Positions 48,579-60,126 of a stretch of 64,000 bases of DNA are shown here, piece by piece. The notes below the pieces were generated by a model, which made no database searches, had not been told where the DNA came from, and was given only the letters and a program-made list of their open reading frames with translations. The translations under genes and the position numbers were made by a program. The first letter of the stretch is position 1, and each line of letters starts with the position of its first letter. The stretch comes from Chanos chanos (taxonomy: Eukaryota; Chordata; Actinopteri; Gonorynchiformes; Chanidae): NCBI RefSeq assembly GCF_902362185.1, contig NC_044497.1, positions 38,343,001 to 38,407,000 of the forward strand, read 5' to 3'.

Positions 48579-48642
48579 AACCTGCTATTGTCTGATGCTG
48601 TCAGATATAGAAGTATGATGATATGGATTAAAAGACCTGAAG

Positions 48643-48885
48643 ATGGCTGTAGATACTAAAAAGAAATATATGAGTGTATGCATCCACCAAAACGAAACTG
48701 TGGTTGTTATGATAACGGCGTTTGTAATGTTAACCAGAATGACAAATATGACAAATGTAAATGAAAAAATGACAATGATCCAGCACGAAAATATATTTGT
48801 ATGTAATGGAACAACCAGTGTGGTGTTAATTCTGGCGTTTCTCTGTTATGTCTTCTTCTGTAACACTAACCGCCTCGATGTTTGA
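48643..48885 (+). CDS. Candidate small single-exon gene, unknown protein
   Basis: ATG 48643 in a good context (GAAGATGG) opens 80 codons ending TGA at 48883-48885. I do not recognise the protein. It has a basic start (DTKKKY), a first hydrophobic run (TVVVMITAFVML), two possible N-glycosylation sites (NMTN, NGTT) and a C-terminal hydrophobic run (SVVLILAFLCYVFFC), so it could be a small membrane protein. A ZNF143-like site and TATA box lie upstream, and AATAAA follows at 49145-49150, which would give a transcript of about 570 bases. Against it, an upstream ATG at 48615 opens a 14-codon ORF overlapping the start, codon use is unremarkable, and the DNA is AT-rich. It may be a chance ORF next to a retroposon tail. 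Confidence 0.25.
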   Translation: MAVDTKKKYMSVCIHQNETVVVMITAFVMLTRMTNMTNVNEKMTMIQHENIFVCNGTTSVVLILAFLCYVFFCNTNRLDV

Positions 48886-49144
48886 AACGTCCGCTTTTTC
48901 TCCGCTAGACAGAGTGCAATAACTGTGCGCAGAATCTATTTTCATTCACAAATCTGGCTGCACTCCCATCCTCTTACTACAGAGAATTGTTTGAAATGTG
49001 AGTTCGCCACGAGGACATTTCAAACATTCCATTTGTTCCCTGAGCAGAAATACCGTCAAGCAGCAAATTTGCTGTGGCAAATTTATTCTGCAGTAAGGAT
49101 GAAACCTTTCAAGGGATAGGTTACTAATTATCGTTAAGCAGTAC

Positions 49145-49150
49145 AATAAA
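49145..49150 (+). terminator. Polyadenylation signal after the candidate small gene
   Basis: AATAAA lies about 260 bases after the stop of the 80-codon frame. Its use is unproven. Confidence 0.3.
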
Positions 49151-49199
49151 CCATGAAAACAATAACAAAAATGCTTTCTGATTTTTCCCGTTTGTTACG

Positions 49200-49988
49200 C
49201 TCCGGGTTTCGGTTAAAGAAATGGTTTTTTTATTTGCCATTCTTTCAGACAAACATATAAATAGCACACATGAACAGACTCTTTTATGTGAGTGCACGTT
49301 CTGGAATGCACAGAACTCGGTGGAAGGAAACGAATGTTACCATACATTTTTTAATTCTCTTTGATTGTGACAATTGGAGCTGTAGTAGGTCCACATTCAA
49401 ATGTATCTCTCACGTCTCAGTGTTGTGTTTTGTGCCTGTCTTTCATTGTCTTACCTTGTCAATTAAATAGCCCCTGCTTTTGAGCAGACATCGATTATTA
49501 GCTCAAATATCTGTACTTTCTGTATAAGTACTGTAGGGTCCCCATTCTATGTTATAATATCATACCTTACTACTAGTTCAGTGGGGTTCTACAGAAGTCT
49601 AAACATGGCCTCTTCGTCAGATCAAGCAACACTAAAACTGCAAACAAAATGAAGTAAATATTGATAGTTGAGCACACCTTTTAAGCCTGAGTGTTCCAGG
49701 ATAATGCATTAAATCAGAGTCGAAACACAAGCGTCTGTGTACACATACTTACTCAATGGCACCCTTCTGTGTACTCTCAGGGGTATGATGTCCCCAAGAC
49801 TTTAAGGATCAAGGATTATCTCGTAGACATTAAAAGACATAAACCATATGATTCAGAACCTCAGACGAACAGACCTAATGCGACCAGTGTGGCCATTCAT
49901 CTGCAGTTAGCGTCTGCTTACCCTAATAAGTAATCCACCTTTGCTAACGAAACAGAGAAGCTCTACGTCGAATTCACCCACCCACACC

Positions 49989-50021
<33 letters not shown>

Positions 50022-50700
50022 CTCAAAGCGTTTTTAACACAAGGTACATGAAATGCGAAAAACATTTCTTGCCACATGTACAGTAAATTCAAATCCATAC
50101 CGTCACTTTTTCCTCCCACTGTGCTCCACTTTTCACTATATTCGTACATCTACAAAAATACTGTACATCTCCCACTCGGATGTACTCTTGGACAGATTTG
50201 TGCTAAAGGTGCATTTTAAGGTATTGCCTAAAAACGTCTTATATGAGAACCGATGTGTCCCCCTGCTGGCTAATGCGGAATCCAACAGGCCTCCCAGTTC
50301 CATCACGAATTCCGTCTGGCAAGAAACAGCAGGCAACTGAGCACCATGGTAAAATCAGAAAAAGGCTCATTCTTTGTGCCCATGGGGTCTTAAAGTGGGT
50401 TTGAAGTGTGGAAAGTGAAGAAAATTACAGACATTATTATAAGGAAAGAATAGCCACTTCGTCTCTCGAATTTACATGTAGTCTATAAATAAAAAGGAGA
50501 GCAGCCCACTTGGTACTTGAATGTCTAAATAAGGAGAGTCGATAGTTCACTCAGTTTTATATATGACCAAGGCCCTGACTGACGTAAATTTGAACAATTC
50601 AAATGATTTTCGTGACAGAAATATGTTCAACTGTTTCTTTCGTTTTGATGACAAATATGTCCTTTTATGGTAATTCCCGTTTTCCTCTCAGAGGATGTCC
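49200..50700. other. Intergenic, upstream of larp6
   Basis: No supported exon. A CA/CCCACA microsatellite lies at about 49977-50022. Short open frames on both strands have no similarity or splice context. Confidence 0.4.
49977..50022. repeat. (CA)n microsatellite
   Basis: CCCACACCCA followed by interrupted CA repeats. Confidence 0.9.
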
Positions 50701-50893
50701 ATTGGACAGACTTTAACAGCAGCTCTCCGTGGGGTGTGACGCCTAGATCGTTAATAGCCGCCTACATACAGAAAGGTTTGGTTAGTGGCAGATAAAGCGG
50801 CCACAAATCAGAAATGTTAGTTTAAAGAAAGCAATCGAAGCGAGTAACGAGTAAGTCGCAGACAAGTCAGGTGCACCACGGGACAGGAGTAAA

Positions 50894-52520
50894 ATGGATG
50901 GGGACACCTGTGATGACAAGTGAGTTTGATTTTCGTTCAAAAATCGTTGTCTTTTTTCTAAAAAGGCGAAAGAGAGTAATCAATTGCAGTTTATTAATTA
51001 TTTGCAGTTTGGTGATTCGAATTTTATTAAACTTTTTATTTTTTCCTCTCCTCAGGTTCTCATGTTTGAATGAAAACGATGAGGATACTGAACTTGATGA
51101 CTGGTTACCGAAAGATGCTGACCTTATAAAGAAAATGGTCTCTCAGATAGAATATTACCTCTCTGATGAGAACTTGGCCAAAGATGCATTCCTCTTAAAG
51201 CATGTTAGGAGGAATAAGATGGGCTATGTGAATATTAAATTGCTCACATCCTTTAAAAAGGTAATTCACCCTGTCTCTTGCTTTTTAATGTTCAGTGTTG
51301 ATGTCCTTCAAGACTTAAAATTAATTTCTTTTTTGTTTTTCTATTCATTTCTTTATTTACTGTTTTCTGTGTTATTTAATGGAAATATTAGACAGGGACA
51401 TTTAATAAACAGGGTTTATGATGCTTTACCAATTAACATACCATTTATATAGTACCAAAGGTCAATAATGTTCTCTGTTTAGATGAAACACTTGACGAAA
51501 GACTGGAGAGTCACAGCCTATGCTCTGCGTCATTCGACAAAACTTGAGGTTAATGAAGAGGGCAACAAAGTGCGTCGAATTGACCCTGTGCCAGAGTCTG
51601 TTCTCTCCCAGGTGCCGAGCAGACTCCTGCTGATCTGGAACATCTCAGGGCTCCCCCTCAAAGAAAACATTCCCACCCAGGGCAGGAGCAGTATGGAGAT
51701 GGCCATTTGTCTTATGGAGCCGTACGGCTCCATCACCACGGTACGTGTCAATCGACCAGGGAGGGAACTGCCTCCAGAGATCCAGAAGTACACCTACAGG
51801 TACCCCGAGCTTTTCACCCAGGAGAGTGTTCTGGTGGAGTTTGAGGATCTTGAAGGGGCTGGACGTGCCTATCACCACTTATCTCAGTCTGAGGGCAATC
51901 TAAAGGTGGTGTTGGTGGGAAAAACGTCCAAGAAGAAGGTGAGTGTGGAGGGTGGTGTGGGGTGTGCTGAGGAGAGGAGCGGAGGGAAAGGGGTTGCTAT
52001 CCTGAACAGGCGGATGGAACAGCTTCAGTCTCGGGGAGAGGACTCCTCAGCCTATAGCTCCTCTGAGTCTGAGTTTGCCTGCTCTTCTCCGCTGCACATC
52101 CCTCGCTTCTCCTCGGGTCAGATATGCAGTAGCCCCTGGGGCAGCCCACGCTCCAGCCCCAGGTCCAGTCCCAGAGTGCGCCACGTTTCCCTGCCGGCCC
52201 CTCGTGTGTCACCGCTCCTAGCCTCTGCAATGTGGGGGAGCCCAGACACCAGCCCTGAGCTGGGACGACGGAACCATGAAGCCTCACCGAACAACAGCAC
52301 TGCTTCTGTGAGCCCCTGGGTACAGAGGGGCAAACTGTCTACCATCCAAGCTCCAGCCCAGGATGAGAACCCCAGACAGGGTCGGATGGGGACGAAGAGG
52401 GTCCTGAACGGAGACACCCTGCCAGCTGGAGTCCTTCGTCTTCCATACGGCCCTGATGGGAGCAGGGGTTTTCATGCCACAGTAATCGGAAGGAGACTTC
52501 ACCATTCTCTCAAAATATGA
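50894..52520 (+). CDS. larp6b: La-related protein 6 (LARP6) paralogue
   Basis: Exons 50894-50919, 51056-51260 and 51483-52520 give 422 residues with closed phases; human LARP6 has 491. The La motif spans exons 2-3 (VSQIEYYLSDENLAKDAFLL, NKMGYVNIKLLTSFKK, LTKDWRVTAYALRHS). It is followed by the RRM-like domain (MEPYGSITTVRVNRPGRELP, TQESVLVEFEDLEGAGRAY). After a basic KTSKKK stretch comes a serine-rich linker with repeated SSPRSSPR. The C-terminus GVLRLPYGPDGSRGFH is the conserved SUZ-C/LSA-like motif. LARP6 binds the 5' stem-loop of collagen I mRNAs, while its fish paralogues are less defined. The b suffix is my inference: teleosts have two copies and this one has no LARP6 neighbour set from human 15q23. 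A perfect internal donor (AAG|GTGAGT, GT at 51939) lies inside exon 3. Confidence 0.93.
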
Positions 52521-53580
52521 GCAATAATATAGTTCTTGCCCTGGTGTAGGCTGACTGTTCAACAGCTTCATTTGCCAAACGCTGAATCATGCTGAAGAGA
52601 ACATTGCGTGGTTGTCATCGCTTCTTGGCAATGTTTCAGAACAAATCATATTTTTGTGTATTTTTGGTGTCTGTATGTATTTACCACAGTTTTCATAACG
52701 TTTTTATCAAAATCAAATATGCTTTGTATTTGCAGCTATGCCAGCGTGAAAAGAAACGTTGTGGAAGTAGACTTCAAAGATAGTAAAGATTTAGATTTGC
52801 AGGCATCACCATCTGCAATATGACATGTAAACTTATCGGATAGTTTCATGTGATCTGCAGCACCAGGTGTTCATTTACATCCCCATTACTTGAAGCAAGG
52901 AGTATTCTGTGCTGATTACAAATGTTATGTAAACTAGCCTCACCAGTCTTCTCTCCTCACAATGATGGTTTCTATTGCCTCAAGTGTTAAGATGACCTAC
53001 GCTTTCTAACACAGTATGAATGGTTGTCTCAGTGATGTCTCCCGATTTGGACAAGTTTTTTTGCGTGTTTATGCAGTCGTCTCCATGACAACATGTAAAA
53101 GCTACCGCAGAGCCCTTGAGCACGAAGAGTCCCTGAACTAGAAATGAAGAGGATGTGCCTCAGCCAAAACGCTGCGGAGAGCTGAATAGCAGTTATGATA
53201 CTATACTCTACCTGGAGCCCATCCCAGGCTATACAGAAAAGAGCCATTCTTCATAAGGAAACAGTAGTCTTTATTTAGATGTTATACAATAGGCCTCTGA
53301 GTGCACTATTCATCATTTAATACAAAGATGTTCTTCTGAAAAAAAAAAAAAAAGTCGTGTCAGAATGAGGGAAGGCCTTCAGAGCTAAAATTGGATCTGG
53401 ATTATGTGAATTATATGAAATACTGATGAATTATTAGACTACACAATGACATTTTGGTCTTTTCTAAGGCTTGAATGTGTCAGCCTTTTGTTACTTCACA
53501 AAATATAAAATCATGACTGTGCTGTGAGTGGCACAGTGGGTCTGAGATGAGCACATGCATTGTACTCACATGTCTGATTG

Positions 53581-53601
53581 ATCTGTCTCTCTCTCTCTCT
53601 C
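53581..53601. repeat. Short (CT)n tract
   Basis: About nine TC units in the presumed larp6 3' UTR. Confidence 0.85.
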
Positions 53602-53655
53602 TGGCACTAAGGTTCTGACTGTAAAAAAGGTGAACCACTGAATATGTTTCAGAAC

Positions 53656-53661
53656 AATAAA
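53656..53661 (+). terminator. larp6 polyadenylation signal
   Basis: AGAACAATAAAGTTTTATCC carries a canonical AATAAA with a T-rich downstream element. Confidence 0.6.
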
Positions 53662-53824
53662 GTTTTATCCTATAATGTCAGATTCTCAAAAAAGCAGCCA
53701 CAAAGATATGGCATATGAGTCACTGGCATCAGAATGACACTTCGTAGTTCATGGGGTGTACAGTTGCTTAAATGCTTCCTTGCTTCTTTCATACAAGTCA
53801 CACGTCACACTCTGAAGATGGGAA

Positions 53825-54375
53825 CCTAATAATAATAATACAAGCCTATTTAGAGCCCAATATCACTATGTATAGTCTCATAGGGCTTTACATATCCATA
53901 ACAAAGTCGAATCAAAATTAGATTATCCATAAATTAGAGAAAATAGATAAGTCTTTGAAGAGAGTTTGCCTCCGTGATTTCTGTAGGTAGAATATTCCAG
54001 AGGAAGGAAGAGCAGTAGGAGAAGGCTCAGTTGTTAGCGGACTTCTTTTTAACTCTCGGAACAACTAATAGTCCAGAATCTTGAGAGCGCAGGGTACAAG
54101 GGGGATTACAGGGTGTAATTAAGTAAGATAGGTAGGTCAGTTGCAAGCCCAAGTAGAATTTTATATGTCAATAAAAGGACCTTAAAATCTGCCCTTGCAT
54201 GAATTGGGAGCCAATGAAGGGAAGCCAGGACAGGTGTAATGTGGTAAAACTTCCTTGTTCTGGTCAGGATTCTGGCAGCAGCATTCTAGACCAGCTGAAG
54301 ACTTTTGGTAATAGAGGCAGGCGGACCAGAGTACAGAACATTGCAAGAATTGAGGCGAGATGTGATGAATGCGTG
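53825..54375. mobile_element. Interspersed repeat of fish, class uncertain
   Basis: The stretch contains phrases I recognise from many fish genomes, such as GAGCCCAATATCACTATG, ATAGGGCTTTACATATCC, GGGAGCCAATGAAGGGAAGC and TGAATGCGTGAACAATG. It begins after an (AAT)n run. No coding capacity is evident. I cannot say whether it is a SINE, a LINE remnant or a DNA element. Confidence 0.5.
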
Positions 54376-54699
54376 AACAATGATTCAAAATCCATAATTA
54401 GGAAGAAACCTATGATACTTCAGAATCGCATTTCATCATACATTGCTGTCATTTATAAATACTCGACTGTACTATACCTGACACCATTTTCCACAGTTCT
54501 GGGGACTACAAATATAAAACTTGTTTGAACCCAATACCAACACCCTACATAAATCTGGTCAACTAATCAAAGGGATTAGATTTCACATTTCTCCAAACTG
54601 TACAAACATACTGTAAGTGTTTTTTTTTTTCACAAATAAAGTCCAGACATGAATTACTGGTGCAGAATGAACAGAAAAATTGTAAGGTATCAAATTTTG

Positions 54700-54705
54700 T
54701 TTATT
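54700..54705 (-). terminator. Possible phax polyadenylation signal
   Basis: TTTATT on the plus strand reads AATAAA on the minus strand, about 1.1 kb after the phax stop. Other AT-rich sites make this a weak call. Confidence 0.3.
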
Positions 54706-55010
54706 TCTCTTTGAAATGTACTCCATACTAATCAAAAACGCTTGGTGCACAAAGCTTCCAAAGAAAACACCAGATCAAACACTCTGGTGATGCCCTCACT
54801 CATTTATGCCACCTTAAGGATTGACCAAACACAAGACACTATTTTCACACAATTTGTACGTTTAGTGCATCTCAAATATTATTTGACACTTTTCTTTTGA
54901 GGAGTTACAAAGCATTCACACATTGACGTGACGTGTAGGGGAATAAAACGAAGTCAAACTCTATGCAAAAGAAAAGTGCAATGCCATTACACATTTTACA
55001 TACTGTAAAG

Positions 55011-55196
55011 CAGGAATAGCAAATCCCTCTCCAGGAGGGCTGCCAGATATGAGTGTGTTTTTTCCCCCCAAAACCCGACACATACACACACTTAATTCAG
55101 TTCCTCCAAACAACAGAACCAGGGTGTGTTAAAATTGGCTAGGAACAAAGTCCTACTTCCATGCAGCCCTTGATGAGGGTTTCCAATCCAGTCTAC
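55011..55196. mobile_element. Decayed fold-back (MITE-like) repeat
   Basis: The left end (CCCTCTCCAGGAGGGCTGCCAG) and the right end read in reverse (CCCTCATCAAGGGCTGCATGG) are similar inverted ends, with a common fish core between them (TAATTCAG and AACCAGGGTGTGTTAAAA). There is no coding frame. It lies in the presumed phax 3' UTR. Confidence 0.5.
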
Positions 55197-55818
55197 AGAG
55201 CGCTGTTATTATTATTTCAGTGTTACAACAGGAAAAAATGGAGTCTTTGTCATCTAAGCTTCCTGAAAAATGCACAATGTTGATAAGAATGGTTAAATAA
55301 AAACATCGAACACTCACAGGCCTAAACAAATGCCCTGAGTTCACAAACAATACATGTCCTACTGCAGACAATCCAGAGAAGACATCCCGTCAAACTTTCT
55401 GAACATCTTACACCAGCCATGGGAAAAACCTTTGACTGAGAAGTGTTGGTACAAAAAAAAAAATGACAGATTTGGTGATTCAACAAAAGTAGAGAATATA
55501 CATATTAACCCAAAATGTGGTTTGCAGTCTGATTCTTGCCAGTTTTTTTTATCTAAGCTCTGTGTCAATTTAAATAGAGAGGTATGTCACAAATAAGAGC
55601 AAATTTGTGTGTTAAGATGCTAGTGTTTTCTCCTCTTTGTCAAAGAACTCAAGCCAAAACACACAGACAGTGAAAAGAGCTATTTTCTGTGTTATAACCC
55701 TAAACGCACGTGACTTTGGGAAAAGTATGCTGATGTTCTCAAATGGACCTGATAGGATATACTAATTATCCAACAGACCCAAATGGAGCAGTATCTATCT
55801 TAAACTGGACAGTAAGCA

Positions 55819-58552
55819 TCAGAAGACTTCCAGGTCATTGGAGTTGTAGACTACAGGTGTGTCCTCTGTACCCAAAGCAGCATCTGATTGGCCATCAGCA
55901 ACCTCCTCCAGGGACTCCAGGGCCTCATTGGTGTCGCTGGCAAATGTTTCTCGGGAAACATCATCGTGTTCTTGCAGGTCCAGCGCGCCGATGGCCTGCT
56001 TCATCTTCTTAGCCACAAGGTGCCGTCGACGCTTCTTTGCTGCCTTCTTGTTGTTATATTCTTTCTGATTCTCATCATAGAAGATTTCCTACAAAACAAG
56101 ATTGCCTCTTAGAGTAGGCAGGCAGGGTATGGCTCCAGACAATGAGAAATCTGTGCCACAGTGGGGAATTTTAATCTTCTATTTATATGAACAGCACATG
56201 TAAAAATAAAACTATTTCAACATTTAAAAATGTAGTTCCAACATGAAGTAACTGAGTGTTTGATTTTGAGATTTGGAAAATAACCAGGAGGCTAATCTAC
56301 ATTAAAAGGGAAATAAAATGCAGCAGTGAAAACATTTGTATAGTCAAATGCAAACTGCTTTCTGTAGTGTGGAGTTAAGCATGAGCGTGAGTAAGGCAAC
56401 AGAATTATCAATTAATTATCAATTAAGTGTGTCACACATTACTAACAAAAATGTGAATTATACCACGATATGGTTCATGGTGATACCATCCAGCCCCAGC
56501 TCATTTTAATCAAAGCAGAATCTTTTGTGGCTCACAAAACGATAGACTGTCCCGACAAGTCCCTAAAATGAAGAATAAAGTTTGTAGTCTGCAATACCAT
56601 ACCTTCACTTGTTCTTGAGAGATGCTTGGGGTATTTTTCAGTAAATTCAGGTAAACCCCTCCAGGGGTCCGCCTCCGACTACCATCCTACATACACACAC
56701 AAATTCGTATGCACACACAGTTCAGTGCAATGACATCAAGTTTAGCAGGATTTCTGAAGAATATTTACATAAACACACAGATATGCAACAGAATATACAT
56801 TATGTCAAAATGGACAGGGTTACTACAGGCTATGTAGGAATAAACTAGTTGGACAAGAAATGATCCCATCCACAATCGTAAGGCATATACATACCACTGT
56901 ATAAAGACCTCCATTTTGTTCGACAGTTGCAGTTTCATACAGCAGCTCGATTGCTTTCTTCTTTCCGATCACTCTCACTACACGCTCCATCAAATCCTTC
57001 TTTGGCTCCATTAGCCTACAAACAGAAAAAAGTCCAAACACAGCTCTGAAGTAAGACAAAATCTGCAGTGAACTAACTGTAAAAGACAGAAAAACTACTG
57101 AAACTACTGAAACTCTCCTGTGCAATACATCAGCATATGCGTCGTAATACTTGTTTTAGTTCATCTGAGAGAACTGCACCACAACAGTAAATCAAAAGCA
57201 TTTTGTTCTTACTATGATTTTTATTGCTGACTCCGGTGCCTCTTACTAAATTTAAAAAAAAAAGAAAAAAAAGAGACCCTAAAACACAACTTCCTTAAAA
57301 TTTCACCTGTGCGCTATCTCCTCAATCACTTTCTCATCGGGGTCGTCTTCTGTGATTTCATAACGGCCCTTGAAGTCCATCTCCGCCCTTGGGCCGAGCC
57401 TGTCTTTAGCAGGCCGCTTTCTCTTCAGATGCCCATCGCTCCCGTCCTCTGCCGTACGATGCTGCATGTATTCCTCCAACTGGCTGTCTAGCATCTCCAT
57501 CCCCTGTTCCTGTTCCTTCTTCATCATCTTCTGCGCCAGGACGTAGTTATAGGTCTCACTTTGCCTGCTGCTCATGCTGATGTCGCCCTCCATGCCGAGG
57601 ATGCCCAGCTCCGCTGCCACGGCCTCTTGGCTCTGCTCCTGCACTACTGCTCCCCAGATGTTGTTTACTTTTTTGCTCGGTTGGCTTGCCATGGTGTGAA
57701 AGCCACCCAATCTGGCAGTGACGGCAGTGGGTGCAACATTAGAACATTTTTGTCTCTTTCGCTTCCATATTGCAGCATCCTCATCTGAGTCGGAGTTGCT
57801 GTCGCTAGAGTCAGCCCTTACGCAGCTGCGGTAACTTGTAGCAGATGGAGTTGTTTGTGGAGGAGCCCTACTTTGGAAGGACTGGCTACTGAAAAGTGTG
57901 GTTGCTGATACCTACCAGAGAAGAACACAGGGTTAACACTGACATTATTCTTCACAGACGCGTTTTCTTCATAACCTCCATCCAGGATCTACACACAACC
58001 TGTGCGTCAGATTGCAACACAAGACTAGTCAATGCAGGATGTGTCGTTTATGGTGACTTACAAATATGAGAGTTTTTAAAGTTAGAAAGCCAATGTGTTG
58101 TTCTGTTGTACACAATCTGAGTGCATTTCAGGCAACGGGAGATCACCGCCGTCACATGCGATGGCTTATATTGTTAGATGCATTACTACAAGAATGAACG
58201 ATTCTGAACGCTGAGCGATTCTTCCAGATATGTTCATTAGCTAACTATAAGACAAATACCTTATGCCACACGGCAACCGCAATGACAAACCACACCGAAA
58301 AGCAAGCATTACACTATTCGTTCCAAGCAAAGTTGCAGTTAAGTTAGCTAGGTACTTCGTAAGCTGGACACCCGGGTGATTTTAGTTAACCTACATAATG
58401 CAAGCTCTTACCAAGTCGAACGAGGACTTGAAAACTGCATCACTTACTTGTGCTTGGTTGCCTGTAGTTGCTCCCATTTCTAAATCAGAGTCAGAGCCAG
58501 ATATTTCTCCATCCTCCAAGTCTTCCATTGCATCTCTGTTAACACCCGCCAT
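55819..58552 (-). CDS. phax: Phosphorylated adaptor for RNA export (PHAX)
   Basis: Five exons: 58448-58552 (ATG 58552), 57307-57911, 56895-57015, 56603-56686 and 55819-56088. They give 394 residues, the same as human, with all phases closed. PHAX binds snRNA with the cap-binding complex and bridges it to CRM1 and RanGTP for nuclear export; it also acts on snoRNAs. Seen in order: an acidic start (MEDLEDGEISGSDSD), an acidic serine run before WKRKRQKC, the conserved block KVNNIWGAVVQEQSQEAV, AELGILGMEG, SRQSETYNYVLA, the basic HLKRKRPAKDRLG, the RNA-binding domain over exons 3-4 (KKAIELLYETATVEQNGG, SRRRTPGGVYLNLLKNTPS), and the C-terminal SRETFASDTNEALESLEE. Confidence 0.96.
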
Positions 58553-58660
58553 TTTTCCCCATTTACGTATACATTGCGTAGAGAACTGCGTAACACGTCA
58601 CTTGCGTATCAGCCCATTGTGGTCCTCCCAATCCAGTCAATTTCTGCAACCACGCCCACC
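58553..58660 (-). promoter_or_regulatory. phax promoter region
   Basis: CpG-bearing sequence directly upstream of the ATG with a CCCAATCC (CCAAT-type) element on the plus strand at about 58627. There is no TATA box. The start site is not fixed. Confidence 0.3.
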
Positions 58661-59715
58661 GCGGAGCAACACAAACCGACACATTAATTGAAAACAATTC
58701 AAAGTTTGCAAATCGTCAGGTTTTTTCTTTAATGAAAAAACGTATTCACCTTATAATTTAGCCTTCGACTACCAAAGAATCACAACTGTCAGCTAGTAAC
58801 AACATGTGTGGGACGCCTAGTAATATTTACCATAAAAATAAACACCCCTTGTTTTCACTCTTTTTTTTAAAATTTGTATTTTATTATTTAAGCAGCATAC
58901 TGCATGATGACACAAAGTTGGTTCACAAGTACATAATAATGCAGCTTTACTGTTATATTTGATTAGTATGTATACTGATGCTCACAGCCACTCACTCACT
59001 CATTATCTAATGCTCACAACCATCATTAGTCAAACCCAGGAATAGGTCAGAACTTTCAGAGTGAGCGGTTTGGTTTCATGATTTCAGGTGAGCAGGCAGA
59101 TGTGGATGTAAGGGTATGAGAGTGGTAATGCACATGTCGAATATGTAAACAGGTGTGAGAAACTATAGTAATAAATTGAATCGGTATCAGTGGAAGAGTT
59201 CATCACCTCGGACAATAAAGAACTCAAATTATGTATAAAGTTTATGTGAAAACTAATAAATTCAACGCTACAGGTTGTTAGTAAAGCGTATTATCAAAGA
59301 CAGGGTGACATTTGAGGATTATCGAAGAGAACATCCATCTGCATTCAAAGTGTGAAACAGAAGAAAAGTCTTTTATTATTATGTAGTGGTTCACCGTGCG
59401 TAACAGGATATTAAAATCATTGAACGTGTTAATGAATGAAACTTCATATAAAGAGCATTTCAGAGTTTTTCTCAACCAAATAGCCAGTTTCCGGTAACGT
59501 ACTCGGTAATTTTCCTTCTTAATAACTAAACCGAACAAACCTACACCTAAAATAACTCAGATGGTACTATTAATCTGTGTTAATCACGAAGACTGAAATT
59601 TAAAAACACTTGTGCATTACACAACGATTCGTAAAGATGCACGTGGTCACACAACGAAACGTATACACATGTGTACAGATTAAGGTGGTCTAACTGGATT
59701 TAAAACCGAGACTAG
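58661..59715. other. Intergenic, no gene seen
   Basis: AT-rich DNA between phax and the tRNA gene. The 86-codon minus-strand frame at 59278-59538 has no similarity or splice context. Confidence 0.45.
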
Positions 59716-59719
59716 AAAA
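59716..59719 (-). terminator. RNA polymerase III terminator of tRNA-iMet
   Basis: AAAA on the plus strand gives TTTT on the minus strand, five bases beyond the tRNA 3' end. Confidence 0.75.
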
Positions 59720-59723
59720 CAGT

Positions 59724-59795
59724 TAGCAGAGGATGGTTTCGATCCATCGACCTCTGGGTTATGGGCCCAGCACGCTTCCGCTGCGCCACTCTGCT
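59724..59795 (-). tRNA. Initiator tRNA-Met (CAT)
   Basis: The 72-base minus-strand sequence AGCAGAGTGGCGCAGCGGAA ... CCATCCTCTGCTA is, as far as I can recall, identical to the vertebrate initiator tRNA-Met. It has the anticodon CAT in the loop of GGGCCCATAACCC, the three G:C pairs of the initiator anticodon stem, and AUCGA in place of the TΨC sequence (GGATCGAAACC). A and B boxes are intact. A Pol III terminator (TTTT on the minus strand) lies at 59716-59719. There is no intron. It looks functional. Confidence 0.98.
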
Positions 59796-59989
59796 TTGCG
59801 TTTTCAGCTGAAATAACTAGGCCTAAAGAATTACTCAGTGCAATACCTACTGAGACAGCGTTGAAAAGTATTAAGTTAATTGTTTATTTAACCCACCATT
59901 AATATGTCTTTGTTTGCAACGTCATGTTTAGTAAGTGATGTTCAATTTGCACTAAAGTCTGCAATGACTGTAAAAACCGTGAGAGTATG

Positions 59990-60126
59990 TTGCTCGAGCA
60001 GTTTGGCTCTTAGAGGGAAGGGGAGAGTCTCCTTTCAGCCAATCATGAGTTTTAGTGTCACGCAGTCGGCGTTGACTTGCGTGGAGTGCATGCACACGCA
60101 TAGTTGAATTGCCCCACCAGCCAACC
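59990..60126 (+). promoter_or_regulatory. aldh7a1 promoter and 5' UTR
   Basis: A CCAAT box (CAGCCAATCATGAG, about 60037) lies about 85 bases upstream of the first ATG in a GC-richer patch. No TATA box is seen. Confidence 0.4.

Larger units (their letters stand above)
52521..53680 (+). other. larp6 3' UTR
   Basis: AATAAA at 53656-53661 is followed by a T-rich stretch, which fits a 3' UTR of about 1.15 kb. Inside it, 52735-52822 looks like a terminal coding exon: an acceptor (TTTGTATTTGCAG) and then 28 codons (YASVKRNVVEVDFKDSKDLD...) to a TGA. No upstream partner exon was found. Confidence 0.5.

Noticed and set aside
52118-52571. Minus-strand frames of about 95-99 codons
   Set aside because: Shadows of the GC-rich serine linker of larp6 exon 3.
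59278-59538. 86-codon minus-strand frame between phax and the tRNA
   Set aside because: No similarity, AT-rich, no splice or promoter context.
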